A DNA stretch of 64,000 nucleotides from Auanema rhodensis (lineage: Eukaryota > Nematoda > Chromadorea > Rhabditida > Rhabditidae). Under the pieces are notes generated by a model. It was not told where the DNA came from and searched no databases. It saw only the letters and a list, made by a program, of their open reading frames with translations. Position numbers and translations under genes: made by a program. The stretch's first letter is position 1. The number at the start of each line of letters is the position of its first letter. This document shows, piece after piece, positions 24,217 to 37,825 of this stretch. The stretch is from positions 2,976,001 through 3,040,000 of the forward strand of contig OZ059894.1 in NCBI GenBank assembly GCA_964057225.1, in the 5' to 3' direction.

Positions 24217-27024
24217 CTAAAAACATCTACTTTTTGCTAAATTATTTTGAAATTTTTCGAAAAAATTTTTGTCAAAATGTTTTTGGAAGCAATGTTGAGT
24301 GTACATGGAAACTCAACATACACTAACGCATCATTTTTCAAACAATCATAACTAATTTTTGTATTAAGCGTTTTTCAATGTAGTATAGTGCATTCGATGC
24401 GGATTTTCAAGCTGCGTCGATCTGTGTTATCAGATTTGCGCTAGCTTAAAAATGCACCGAGATATCAACTGATATAAGTTCACACTTATATCCTCGATTT
24501 TCACCCTGAAGAATTAATTTTTTCGATGAATAACATTGTCCATCGTCTTTGCCTTGAAAAAAGGAATCTAAAAACATCTACTTTTCGCTAAATTATTTTG
24601 AAATTTTTCGAAAAAATTTTTGTCAAAATGTTTTTGGAAGCAATGTTGAGTGTACATGGAAACTCAACATACACTAATGCATCATTTTTCAAACAATCAT
24701 AACTATTTTTTGTATTAAGCGTTTTTCAATGTAGTATAGTGCATTCGATGCGGATTTTCAAGCTGCGTCGATCTGTGTTATCAGATTTGCGCTAGCTTAA
24801 AAATGCACCGAGATATCAACTGATATAAGTTCACACTTATATCCTCGATTTTCACCCTGAAGAATTAATTTTTTCGATGAATAACATTGTCCATCGTCTT
24901 TGCCTTGAAAAAAGGAATCTAAAAACATCTACTTCTCGCTAAATTATTTTGAAATTTTTCGAAAAAATTTTTGTCAAAATGTTTTTGGAAGCAATGTTGA
25001 GTGTACATGGAAACTCAACATACACTAACGCATCATTTTTCAAACAATCATAACTAATTTTTGTATTAAGCGTTTTTCAATGTAGTATAGTGCATTCGAT
25101 GCGGATTTTCAAGCTGCGTCGATCTGTGTTATCAGATTTGCGCTAGCTTAAAAATGCACCGAGATATCAACTGATATAAGTTCACACTTATATCCTCGAT
25201 TTTCACCCTGAAGAATTAATTTTTTCGATGAATAACATTGTCCATCGTCTTTGCCTTGAAAAAAGGAATCTAAAAACATCTACTTTTCGCTAAATTATTT
25301 TGAAATTTTTCGAAAAAATTTTTGTCAAAATGTTTTTGGAAGCAATGTTGAGTGTACATGGAAACTCAACATACACTAATGCATCATTTTTCAAACAATC
25401 ATAACTATTTTTTGTATTAAGCGTTTTTCAATGTAGTATAGTGCATTCGATGCGGATTTTCAAGCTGCGTCGATCTGTGTTATCAGATTTGCGCTAGCTT
25501 AAAAATGCACCGAGATATCAACTGATATAAGTTCACACTTATATCCTCGATTTTCACCCTGAAGAATTAATTTTTTCGATGAATAACATTGTCCATCGTC
25601 TTTGCCTTGAAAAAAGGAATCTAAAAACATCTACTTTTCGCTAAATTATTTTGAAATTTTTCGAAAAAATTTTTGTCAAAATGTTTTTGGAAGCAATGTT
25701 GAGTGTACATGGAAACTCAACATACACTAACGCATCATTTTTCAAACAATCATAACTAATTTTTGTATTAAGCGTTTTTCAATGTAGTATAGTGCATTCG
25801 ATGCGGATTTTCAAGCTGCGTCGATCTGTGTTATCAGATTTGCGCTAGCTTAAAAATGCACCGAGATATCAACTGATATAAGTTCACACTTATATCCTCG
25901 ATTTTCACCCTGAAGAATTAATTTTTTCGATGAATAACATTGTCCATCGTCTTTGCCTTGAAAAAAGGAATCTAAAAACATCTACTTTTCGCTAAATTAT
26001 TTTGAAATTTTTCGAAAAAATTTTTGTCAAAATGTTTTTGGAAGCAATGTTGAGTGTACATGGAAACTCAACATACACTAATGCATCATTTTTCAAACAA
26101 TCATAACTATTTTTTGTATTAAGCGTTTTTCAATGTAGTATAGTGCATTCGATGCGGATTTTCAAGCTGCGTCGATCTGTGTTATCAGATTTGCGCTAGC
26201 TTAAAAATGCACCGAGATATCAACTGATATAAGTTCACACTTATATCCTCGATTTTCACCCTGAAGAATTAATTTTTTCGATGAATAACATTGTCCATCG
26301 TCTTTGCCTTGAAAAAAGGAATCTAAAAACATCTACTTTTCGCTAAATTATTTTGAAATTTTTCGAAAAAATTTTTGTCAAAATGTTTTTGGAAGCAATG
26401 TTGAGTGTACATGGAAACTCAACATACACTAACGCATCATTTTTCAAACAATCATAACTAATTTTTGTATTAAGCGTTTTTCAATGTAGTATAGTGCATT
26501 CGATGCGGATTTTCAAGCTGCGTCGATCTGTGTTATCAGATTTGCGCTAGCTTAAAAATGCACCGAGATATCAACTGATATAAGTTCACACTTATATCCT
26601 CGATTTTCACCCTGAAGAATTAATTTTTTCGATGAATAACATTGTCCATCGTCTTTGCCTTGAAAAAAGGAATCTAAAAACATCTACTTTTCGCTAAATT
26701 ATTTTGAAATTTTTCGAAAAAATTTTTGTCAAAATGTTTTTGGAAGCAATGTTGAGTGTACATGGAAACTCAACATACACTAATGCATCATTTTTCAAAC
26801 AATCATAACTAATTTTTGTATTAAGCGTTTTTCAATGTAGTATAGTGCATTCGATGCGGATTTTCAAGCTGCGTCGATCTGTGTTATCAGATTTGCGCTA
26901 GCTTAAAAATGCACCGAGATATCAACTGATATAAGTTCACACTTATATCCTCGATTTTCACCCTGAAGAATTAATTTTTTCGATGAATAACATTGTCCAT
27001 CGTCTTTGCCTTGAAAAAAGGAAT
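24217..27024. repeat. 702-bp dimer repeated four times
   Basis: Units with ctaacgcatc and ctaatttttg alternate with units having ctaatgcatc and, in three of the four, ctattttttg. ctaacg lies at 24323, 25025, 25727 and 26429, each 702 bp apart. All of these units share aaacaatc, caag, cgatctg, cacttat and cgatg. Small differences are an acttctcgc at about 24935 and ctaatttttg in the last even unit. The same dimer appears less regularly from 22111 to about 29 kb (22217, 22919, 23972, 27482, 27833, 28535). Confidence 0.82.
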
Positions 27025-28308
27025 CTAAAAACATCTACTTTTCGCTAAATTATTTTGAAATTTTTCGAAAAAATTTTTGTCAAAATGTTTTTGGAAGCAA
27101 TGTTGAGTGTACATGGAAACTCAACATACACTAATGCATCATTTTTCAAACAATCATAACTATTTTTTGTATTAAGCGTTTTTCAATGTAGTATAGTGCA
27201 TTCGATGCGGATTTTCAAGCTGCGTCGATCTGTGTTATCAGATTTGCGCTAGCTTAAAAATGCACCGAGATATCAACTGATATAAGTTCACACTTATATC
27301 CTCGATTTTCACCCTGAAGAATTAATTTTTTCGATGAATAACATTGTCCATCGTCTTTGCCTTGAAAAAAGGAATCTAAAAACATCTACTTTTCGCTAAA
27401 TTATTTTGAAATTTTTCGAAAAAATTTTTGTCAAAATGTTTTTGGAAGCAATGTTGAGTGTACATGGAAACTCAACATACACTAACGCATCATTTTTCAA
27501 ACAATCATAACTAATTTTTGTATTAAGCGTTTTTCAATGTAGTATAGTGCATTCGATGCGGATTTTTAAGCTGCGTCGATCTGTGTTATCCGATTTGCGC
27601 TAGCTGAAAAATGCACCGAGATATCAACTGATATAAGTTCACACTTATATCCTCGATTTTCACCCTGAAGAATTAATTTTTTCGTTGAATAACATTGTCC
27701 ATCGTCTTTGCCTTGAAAAAAAGAATCTAAAAACATCTACTTTTTGCTAAATTATTTTGAAATTTTTCGAAAAAATTTTTGTCAAAATGTTTTTGGAAGC
27801 AATGTTGAGTGTACATGGAAACTCAACATACACTAACGCATCATTTTTCAAACAATCATAACTAATTTTTCTATTAAGCGTTTTTCAATGTAGTATAGTG
27901 CATTCGATGCGGATTTTCAAGCTGCGTCGATCTGTGTTATCAGATTTGCGCTAGCTTAAAAATGCACCGAGATATCAACTGATATAAGTTCACACTTATA
28001 TCCTCGATTTTCACCCTGAAGAATTAATTTTTTCGATGAATAACATTGTCCATCGTCTTTGCCTTGAAAAAAGGAATCTAAAAACATCTACTTTTCGCTA
28101 AATTATTTTGAAATTTTTCGAAAAAATTTTTGTCAAAATGTTTTTGGAAGCAATGTTGAGTGTACATGGAAACTCAACATACACTAATGCATCATTTTTC
28201 AAACAATCATAACTATTTTTTGTATTAAGCGTTTTTCAATGTAGTATAGTGCATTCGATGCGGATTTTCAAGCTGCGTCGATCTGTGTTATCAGATTTGC
28301 GCTAGCTT

Positions 28309-30765
28309 AAAAATGCACCGAGATATCAACTGATATAAGTTCACACTTATATCCTCGATTTTCACCCTGAAGAATTAATTTTTTCGATGAATAACATTGT
28401 CCATCGTCTTTGCCTTGAAAAAAGGAATCTAAAAACATCTACTTTTCGCTAAATTATTTTGAAATTTTTCGAAAAAATTTTTGTCAAAATGTTTTTGGAA
28501 GCAATGTTGAGTGTACATGGAAACTCAACATACACTAACGCATCATTTTTCAAACAATCATAACTAATTTTTGTATTAAGCGTTTTTCAATGTAGTATAG
28601 TGCATTCGATGCGGATTTTCAAGCTGCGTCGATCTGTGTTATCAGATTTGCGCTAGCTTAAAAATGCACCGAGATATCAACTGATATAAGTTCACACTTA
28701 TATCCTCGATTTTCACCCTGAAGAATTAATTTTTTCGATGAATAACATTGTCCATCGTCTTTGCCTTGAAAAAAGGAATCTAAAAACATCTACTTTTCGC
28801 TAAATTATTTTGAAATTTTTCGAAAAAATTTTTGTCAAAATGTTTTTGGAAGCAATGTTGAGTGTACATGGAAACTCAACATACACTAATGCATCATTTT
28901 TCAAACAATCATAACTATTTTTTGTATTAAGCGTTTTTCAATGTAGTATAGTGCATTCGATGCGGATTTTCAAGCTGCGTCGATCTGTGTTATCAGATTT
29001 GCGCTAGCTTAAAAATGCACCGAGATATCAACTGATATAAGTTCACACTTATATCCTCGATTTTCACCCTGAAGAATTAATTTTTTCGATGAATAACATT
29101 GTCCATCGTCTTTGCCTTGAAAAAAGGAATCTAAAAACATCTACTTTTCGCTAAATTATTTTGAAATTTTTCGAAAAAATTTTTGTCAAAATGTTTTTGG
29201 AAGCAATGTTGAGTGTACATGGAAACTCAACATACACTAATGCATCATTTTTCAAACAATCATAACTATTTTTTGTATTAAGCGTTTTTCAATATAGTAT
29301 AGTGCATCCGAAGCGGATTTTTAAGCTGCGTCGATCTGTGTTATCCGATTTGCGCTAGCTGAAAAATGCACCGAGATATCAACTGATATAAGTTCACACT
29401 TATATCCTCGATTTTCACCCTGAAGAATTAATTTTTTCGTTGAATAACATTGTCCATCGTCTTTGCCTTGAAAAAAAGAATCTAAAAACATCCACTTTTC
29501 GCTAAATTATTTTGAAATTTTTCGAAAAAATTTTTGTCAAAATGTTTTTGGAAGCAATGTTGAGTGTACATGGAAACTCAACATACACTAACGCATCATT
29601 TTTCAAACAATCATAACTAATTTTTGTATTAAGCGTTTTTCAATGTAGTATAGTGCATTCGATGCGGATTTTTAAGCTGCGTCGATCTGTGTTATCCGAT
29701 TTGCGCTAGCTGAAAAATGCACCGAGATATCAACTGATATAAGTTCACACTTATATCCTCGATTTTCACCCTGAAGAATTAATTTTTTCGTTGAATAACA
29801 TTGTCCATCGTCTTTGCCTTGAAAAAAAGAATCTAAAAACATCTACTTTTTGCTAAATTATTTTGAAATTTTTCGAAAAAATTTTTGTCAAAATGTTTTT
29901 GGAAGCAATGTTGAGTGTACATGGAAACTCAACATACACTAATGCATCATTTTTCAAACGATCATAACTAATTTTTGTATTGAGCGTTTTTCAATGTAGT
30001 GTAGTGCATTCGATGCGGATTTTTAAGCTGCGTCGAGCTGTGTTATCAGATTTGTGCTAGCTTAAAAATGCACCGAGATATCAACTGATATAAGTTCACA
30101 CTTATATCCTCGATTTTCACCCTGAAGAATTAATTTTTTCGATGAATAACATTGTCCATCGTCTTTGCCTTGAAAAAAGGAATCTAAAAACATCTACTTT
30201 TCGCTAAATTATTTTGAAATTTTTCGAAAAAATTTTTGTCAAAATGTTTTTGGAAGCAATGTTGAGTGTACATGGAAACTCAACATACACTAACGCATCA
30301 TTTTTCAAACAATCATAACTAATTTTTGTATTAAGCGTTTTTCAATGTAGTATAGTGCATTCGATGCGGATTTTCAAGCTGCGTCGATCTGTGTTATCAG
30401 ATTTGCGCTAGCTTAAAAATGCACCGAGATATCAACTGATATAAGTTCACACTTATATCCTCGATTTTCACCCTGAAGAATTAATTTTTTCGATGAATAA
30501 CATTGTCCATCGTCTTTGCCTTGAAAAAAGGAATCTAAAAACATCTACTTTTCGCTAAATTATTTTGAAATTTTTCGAAAAAATTTTTGTCAAAATGTTT
30601 TTGGAAGCAATGTTGAGTGTACATGGAAACTCAACATACACTAATGCATCATTTTTCAAACAATCATAACTAATTATTGTATTAAGCGTTTTTCAATGTA
30701 GTATAGTGCATTCGATGCGGATTTTTAAGCTGCGTCGATCTGTGTTATCCGATTTGCGCTAGCTG
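28309..30765. repeat. 7-unit higher-order repeat, copy 1
   Basis: The first 1793 bp (28309-30101) recur 2457 bp later. The clearest marker is a cluster of rare changes, aatatag, gcatccg and aagcgg, at about 29293-29316, which recurs at about 31750-31773. The related unit at about 23680 has aatatag and gcatccg but keeps gatgcgg, so it is an earlier version. The match ends where 30102 is t and 32559 is a. Confidence 0.8.
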
Positions 30766-32558
30766 AAAAATGCACCGAGATATCAACTGATATAAGTTCA
30801 CACTTATATCCTCGATTTTCACCCTGAAGAATTAATTTTTTCGATGAATAACATTGTCCATCGTCTTTGCCTTGAAAAAAGGAATCTAAAAACATCTACT
30901 TTTCGCTAAATTATTTTGAAATTTTTCGAAAAAATTTTTGTCAAAATGTTTTTGGAAGCAATGTTGAGTGTACATGGAAACTCAACATACACTAACGCAT
31001 CATTTTTCAAACAATCATAACTAATTTTTGTATTAAGCGTTTTTCAATGTAGTATAGTGCATTCGATGCGGATTTTCAAGCTGCGTCGATCTGTGTTATC
31101 AGATTTGCGCTAGCTTAAAAATGCACCGAGATATCAACTGATATAAGTTCACACTTATATCCTCGATTTTCACCCTGAAGAATTAATTTTTTCGATGAAT
31201 AACATTGTCCATCGTCTTTGCCTTGAAAAAAGGAATCTAAAAACATCTACTTTTCGCTAAATTATTTTGAAATTTTTCGAAAAAATTTTTGTCAAAATGT
31301 TTTTGGAAGCAATGTTGAGTGTACATGGAAACTCAACATACACTAATGCATCATTTTTCAAACAATCATAACTATTTTTTGTATTAAGCGTTTTTCAATG
31401 TAGTATAGTGCATTCGATGCGGATTTTCAAGCTGCGTCGATCTGTGTTATCAGATTTGCGCTAGCTTAAAAATGCACCGAGATATCAACTGATATAAGTT
31501 CACACTTATATCCTCGATTTTCACCCTGAAGAATTAATTTTTTCGATGAATAACATTGTCCATCGTCTTTGCCTTGAAAAAAGGAATCTAAAAACATCTA
31601 CTTTTCGCTAAATTATTTTGAAATTTTTCGAAAAAATTTTTGTCAAAATGTTTTTGGAAGCAATGTTGAGTGTACATGGAAACTCAACATACACTAATGC
31701 ATCATTTTTCAAACAATCATAACTATTTTTTGTATTAAGCGTTTTTCAATATAGTATAGTGCATCCGAAGCGGATTTTTAAGCTGCGTCGATCTGTGTTA
31801 TCCGATTTGCGCTAGCTGAAAAATGCACCGAGATATCAACTGATATAAGTTCACACTTATATCCTCGATTTTCACCCTGAAGAATTAATTTTTTCGTTGA
31901 ATAACATTGTCCATCGTCTTTGCCTTGAAAAAAAGAATCTAAAAACATCCACTTTTCGCTAAATTATTTTGAAATTTTTCGAAAAAATTTTTGTCAAAAT
32001 GTTTTTGGAAGCAATGTTGAGTGTACATGGAAACTCAACATACACTAACGCATCATTTTTCAAACAATCATAACTAATTTTTGTATTAAGCGTTTTTCAA
32101 TGTAGTATAGTGCATTCGATGCGGATTTTTAAGCTGCGTCGATCTGTGTTATCCGATTTGCGCTAGCTGAAAAATGCACCGAGATATCAACTGATATAAG
32201 TTCACACTTATATCCTCGATTTTCACCCTGAAGAATTAATTTTTTCGTTGAATAACATTGTCCATCGTCTTTGCCTTGAAAAAAAGAATCTAAAAACATC
32301 TACTTTTTGCTAAATTATTTTGAAATTTTTCGAAAAAATTTTTGTCAAAATGTTTTTGGAAGCAATGTTGAGTGTACATGGAAACTCAACATACACTAAT
32401 GCATCATTTTTCAAACGATCATAACTAATTTTTGTATTGAGCGTTTTTCAATGTAGTGTAGTGCATTCGATGCGGATTTTTAAGCTGCGTCGAGCTGTGT
32501 TATCAGATTTGTGCTAGCTTAAAAATGCACCGAGATATCAACTGATATAAGTTCACAC
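30766..32558. repeat. 7-unit higher-order repeat, copy 2 (partial)
   Basis: This is the second copy of 28309-30101, including the gcatccg/aagcgg unit and a following tccacttttcgc unit (about 31948, as at about 29491). It covers just over five monomers. It starts after 30765, where this block reads ctgaaaa while the partner at 28308 reads cttaaaa. Confidence 0.8.
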
Positions 32559-33342
32559 ATATATCCTCGATTTTCACCCTGAAGAATTAATTTTTTCGTT
32601 GAATAACATTGTCCATCGTCTTTGCCTTGAAAAAAGGAATCTAAAAACATCTACTTTTCGCTAAATTATTTTGAAATTTTTCGAAAAAATTTTTGTCAAA
32701 ATGTTTTTGGAAGTAATGTTGAGTGTACATGGAAACTCAACATACACTAACGCATCATTTTTCAAACAATCATAACTAATTTTTGTATTAAGCGTTTTTC
32801 AATGTAGTATAGTGCATTCGATGCGGATTTTTAAGCTGCGTCGATCTGTGTTATCCGATTTGCGCTAGCTGAAAAATGCACCGAGATATCAACTGATATA
32901 AGTTCACACTTATATCCTCGATTTTCACCCTGAAGAATTAATTTTTTCGTTGAATAACATTGTCCATCGTCTTTGCCTTGAAAAAAAGAATCTAAAAACA
33001 TCTACTTTTTGCTAAATTATTTTGAAATTTTTCGAAAAAATTTTTGTCAAAATGTTTTTGGAAGCAATGTTGAGTGTACATGGAAACTCAACATACACTA
33101 ATGCATCATTTTTCAAACGATCATAACTAATTTTTGTATTGAGCGTTTTTCAATGTAGTGTAGTGCATTCGATGCGGATTTTTAAGCTGCGTCGAGCTGT
33201 GTTATCAGATTTGTGCTAGCTTAAAAATGCACCGAGATATCAACTGATATAAGTTCACACATATATCCTCGATTTTCACCCTGAAGAATTAATTTTTTCG
33301 TTGAATAACATTGTCCATCGTCTTTGCCTTGAAAAAAGGAAT

Positions 33343-34395
33343 CTAAAAACATCTACTTTTCGCTAAATTATTTTGAAATTTTTCGAAAAAATTTTTGTCA
33401 AAATGTTTTTGGAAGTAATGTTGAGTGTACATGGAAACTCAACATACACTAATGCATCATTTTTCAAACGATCATAACTAATTTTTGTATTAAGCGTTTT
33501 TCAATGTAGTATAGTGCATTCGATGCGGATTTTCAAGCTGCGTCGATCTGTGTTATCAGATTTGCGCTAGCTTAAAAATGCACCGAGATATCAACTGATA
33601 TAAGTTCACACATATATCCTCGATTTTCACCCTGAAGAATTAATTTTTTCGTTGAATAACATTGTCCATCGTCTTTGCCTTGAAAAAAGGAATCTAAAAA
33701 CATCTACTTTTCGCTAAATTATTTTGAAATTTTTCGAAAAAATTTTTGTCAAAATGTTTTTGGAAGTAATGTTGAGTGTACATGGAAACTCAACATACAC
33801 TAATGCATCATTTTTCAAACGATCATAACTAATTTTTGTATTAAGCGTTTTTCAATGTAGTATAGTGCATTCGATGCGGATTTTCAAGCTGCGTCGATCT
33901 GTGTTATCAGATTTGCGCTAGCTTAAAAATGCACCGAGATATCAACTGATATAAGTTCACACATATATCCTCGATTTTCACCCTGAAGAATTAATTTTTT
34001 CGTTGAATAACATTGTCCATCGTCTTTGCCTTGAAAAAAGGAATCTAAAAACATCTACTTTTCGCTAAATTATTTTGAAATTTTTCGAAAAAATTTTTGT
34101 CAAAATGTTTTTGGAAGTAATGTTGAGTGTACATGGAAACTCAACATACACTAATGCATCATTTTTCAAACGATCATAACTAATTTTTGTATTAAGCGTT
34201 TTTCAATGTAGTATAGTGCATTCGATGCGGATTTTCAAGCTGCGTCGATCTGTGTTATCAGATTTGCGCTAGCTTAAAAATGCACCGAGATATCAACTGA
34301 TATAAGTTCACACATATATCCTCGATTTTCACCCTGAAGAATTAATTTTTTCGTTGAATAACATTGTCCATCGTCTTTGCCTTGAAAAAAGGATC
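33343..34395. repeat. Three seemingly identical monomers in a row
   Basis: Units starting at 33343, 33694 and 34045 share agtaatg, aaacgatc, ttaagcg, caag, cgatctg, cttaaaa, cacatat and tcgttg. I see no difference between them except at the last bases of the third, where the junction becomes GGATCC. Adjacent identical units are rare in this array, where neighbours usually differ at several sites, so this is a recent single-monomer amplification. Confidence 0.72.
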
Positions 34396-34396
34396 C
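34391..34396. other. GGATCC junction variant (five sites in the window)
   Basis: Most units have ggaatct at this place; here two substitutions give ggatcct and create GGATCC. The same variant occurs at 35444-35449, 35795-35800, 37550-37555 and 43166-43171 and nowhere else that I see. It marks units spread by local duplication between 34 and 43 kb. Confidence 0.85.
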
Positions 34397-34746
34397 TAAA
34401 AACATCTACTTTTCGCTAAATTATTTTGAAATTTTTCGAAAAAATTTTTGTCAAAATGTTTTTGGAAGTAATGTTGAGTGTACATGGAAACTCAACATAC
34501 ACTAATGCATCATTTTTCAAACGATCATAACTAATTTTTGTATTAAGCGTTTTTCAATGTAGTATAGTGCATTCGATGCGGATTTTTAAGCTGCGTCGAT
34601 CTGTGTTATCAGATTTGCGCTAGCTTAAAAATGCACCGAGATATCAACTGATATAAGTTCACACTTATATCCTCGATTTTCACCCTGAAGAATTAATTTT
34701 TTCGTTGAATAACATTGTCCATCGTCTTTGCCTTGAAAAAAGGAAT

Positions 34747-37199
34747 CTAAAAACATCTACTTTTCGCTAAATTATTTTGAAATTTTTCGAAAAAATTTTT
34801 GTCAAAATGTTTTTGGAAGCATTGTTGAGTGTACATGGAAACTCAACATACACTAATGCATCATTTTTCAAACAATCATAACTAATTTTTGTATTAAGCG
34901 TTTTTCAATGTAGTATAGTGCATTCGATGCGGATTTTTAAGCTGCGTCGATCTGTGTTATCCGATTTGCGCTAGCTGAAAAATGCACCGAGATATCAACT
35001 GATATAAGTTCACACTTATATCCTCGATTTTCACCCTGAAGAATTAATTTTTTCGTTGAATAACATTGTCCATCGTCTTTGCCTTGAAAAAAGGAATCTA
35101 AAAACATCTACTTTTCGCTAAATTATTTTGAAATTTTTCGAAAAAATTTTTGTCAAAATGTTTTTGGAAGTAATGTTGAGTGTACATGGAAACTCAACAT
35201 ACACTAATGCATCATTTTTCAAACGATCATAACTAATTTTTGTATTAAGCGTTTTGCAATGTAGTATAGTGCATTCGATGCGGATTTTCAAGCTGCGTCG
35301 ATCTGTGTTATCAGATTTGCGCTAGCTTAAAAATGCACCGAGATATCAACTGATATAAGTTCACACATATATCCTCGATTTTCACCCTGAAGAATTAATT
35401 TTTTCGTTGAATAACATTGTCCATCGTCTTTGCCTTGAAAAAAGGATCCTAAAAACATCTACTTTTCGCTAAATTATTTTGAAATTTTTCGAAAAAATTT
35501 TTGTCAAAATGTTTTTGGAAGTAATGTTGAGTGTACATGGAAACTCAACATACACTAATGCATCATTTTTCAAACGATCATAACTAATTTTTGTATTAAG
35601 CGTTTTGCAATGTAGTATAGTGCATTCGATGCGGATTTTCAAGCTGCGTCGATCTGTGTTATCAGATTTGCGCTAGCTTAAAAATGCACCGAGATATCAA
35701 CTGATATAAGTTCACACATATATCCTCGATTTTCACCCTGAAGAATTAATTTTTTCGTTGAATAACATTGTCCATCGTCTTTGCCTTGAAAAAAGGATCC
35801 TAAAAACATCTACTTTTCGCTAAATTATTTTGAAATTTTTCGAAAAAATTTTTGTCAAAATGTTTTTGGAAGTAATGTTGAGTGTACATGGAAACTCAAC
35901 ATACACTAATGCATCATTTTTCAAACGATCATAACTAATTTTTGTATTAAGCGTTTTTCAATGTAGTATAGTGCATTCGATGCGGATTTTCAAGCTGCGT
36001 CGATCTGTGTTATCAGATTTGCGCTAGCTTAAAAATGCACCGAGATATCAACTGATATAAGTTCACACTTATATCCTCGATTTTCACCCTGAAGAATTAA
36101 TTTTTTCGTTGAATAACATTGTCCATCGTCTTTGCCTTGAAAAAAGGAATCTAAAAACATCTACTTTTCGCTAAATTATTTTGAAATTTTTCGAAAAAAT
36201 TTTTGTCAAAATGTTTTTGGAAGCATTGTTGAGTGTACATGGAAACTCAACATACACTAATGCATCATTTTTCAAACAATCATAACTAATTTTTGTATTA
36301 AGCGTTTTTCAATGTAGTATAGTGCATTCGATGCGGATTTTTAAGCTGCGTCGATCTGTGTTATCCGATTTGCGCTAGCTGAAAAATGCACCGAGATATC
36401 AACTGATATAAGTTCACACTTATATCCTCGATTTTCACCCTGAAGAATTAATTTTTTCGTTGAATAACATTGTCCATCGTCTTTGCCTTGAAAAAAGGAA
36501 TCTAAAAACATCTACTTTTCGCTAAATTATTTTGAAATTTTTCGAAAAAATTTTTGTCAAAATGTTTTTGGAAGTAATGTTGAGTGTACATGGAAACTCA
36601 ACATACACTAATGCATCATTTTTCAAACGATCATAACTAATTTTTGTATTAAGCGTTTTTCAATGTAGTATAGTGCATTCGATGCGGATTTTCAAGCTGC
36701 GTCGATCTGTGTTATCAGATTTGCGCTAGCTTAAAAATGCACCGAGATATCAACTGATATAAGTTCACACTTATATCCTCGATTTTCACCCTGAAGAATT
36801 AATTTTTTCGTTGAATAACATTGTCCATCGTCTTTGCCTTGAAAAAAGGAATCTAAAAACATCTACTTTTCGCTAAATTATTTTGAAATTTTTCGAAAAA
36901 ATTTTTGTCAAAATGTTTTTGGAAGCATTGTTGAGTGTACATGGAAACTCAACATACACTAATGCATCATTTTTCAAACAATCATAACTAATTTTTGTAT
37001 TAAGCGTTTTTCAATGTAGTATAGTGCATTCGATGCGGATTTTTAAGCTGCGTCGATCTGTGTTATCCGATTTGCGCTAGCTGAAAAATGCACCGAGATA
37101 TCAACTGATATAAGTTCACACTTATATCCTCGATTTTCACCCTGAAGAATTAATTTTTTCGTTGAATAACATTGTCCATCGTCTTTGCCTTGAAAAAAG
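34747..37199. repeat. Subregion marked by the agcattg variant
   Basis: agcattg in place of agcaatg or agtaatg is seen at about 34820, 36224 and 36926 only, distances of 4 and 2 units. The agcattg units all carry aaacaatc, ccgat and ctgaaaa and are separated by agtaatg/caag units, some with the rare gttttgcaatg. The pattern reflects exchanges of 2 and 4 monomers. Confidence 0.65.
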
Positions 37200-37825
37200 G
37201 AATCTAAAAACATCTACTTTTCGCTAAATTATTTTGAAATTTTTCGAAAAAATTTTTGTCAAAATGTTTTTGGAAGTAATGTTGAGTGTACATGGAAACT
37301 CAACATACACTAATGCATCATTTTTCAAACGATCATAACTAATTTTTGTATTAAGCGTTTTGCAATGTAGTATAGTGCATTCGATGCGGATTTTCAAGCT
37401 GCGTCGATCTGTGTTATCAGATTTGCGCTAGCTTAAAAATGCACCGAGATATCAACTGATATAAGTTCACACATATATCCTCGATTTTCACCCTGAAGAA
37501 TTAATTTTTTCGTTGAATAACATTGTCCATCGTCTTTGCCTTGAAAAAAGGATCCTAAAAACATCTACTTTTCGCTAAATTATTTTGAAATTTTTCGAAA
37601 AAATTTTTGTCAAAATGTTTTTGGAAGTAATGTTGAGTGTACATGGAAACTCAACATACACTAATGCATCATTTTTCAAACGATCATAACTAATTTTTGT
37701 ATTAAGCGTTTTTCAATGTAGTATAGTGCATTCGATGCGGATTTTCAAGCTGCGTCGATCTGTGTTATCAGATTTGCGCTAGCTTAAAAATGCACCGAGA
37801 TATCAACTGATATAAGTTCACACAC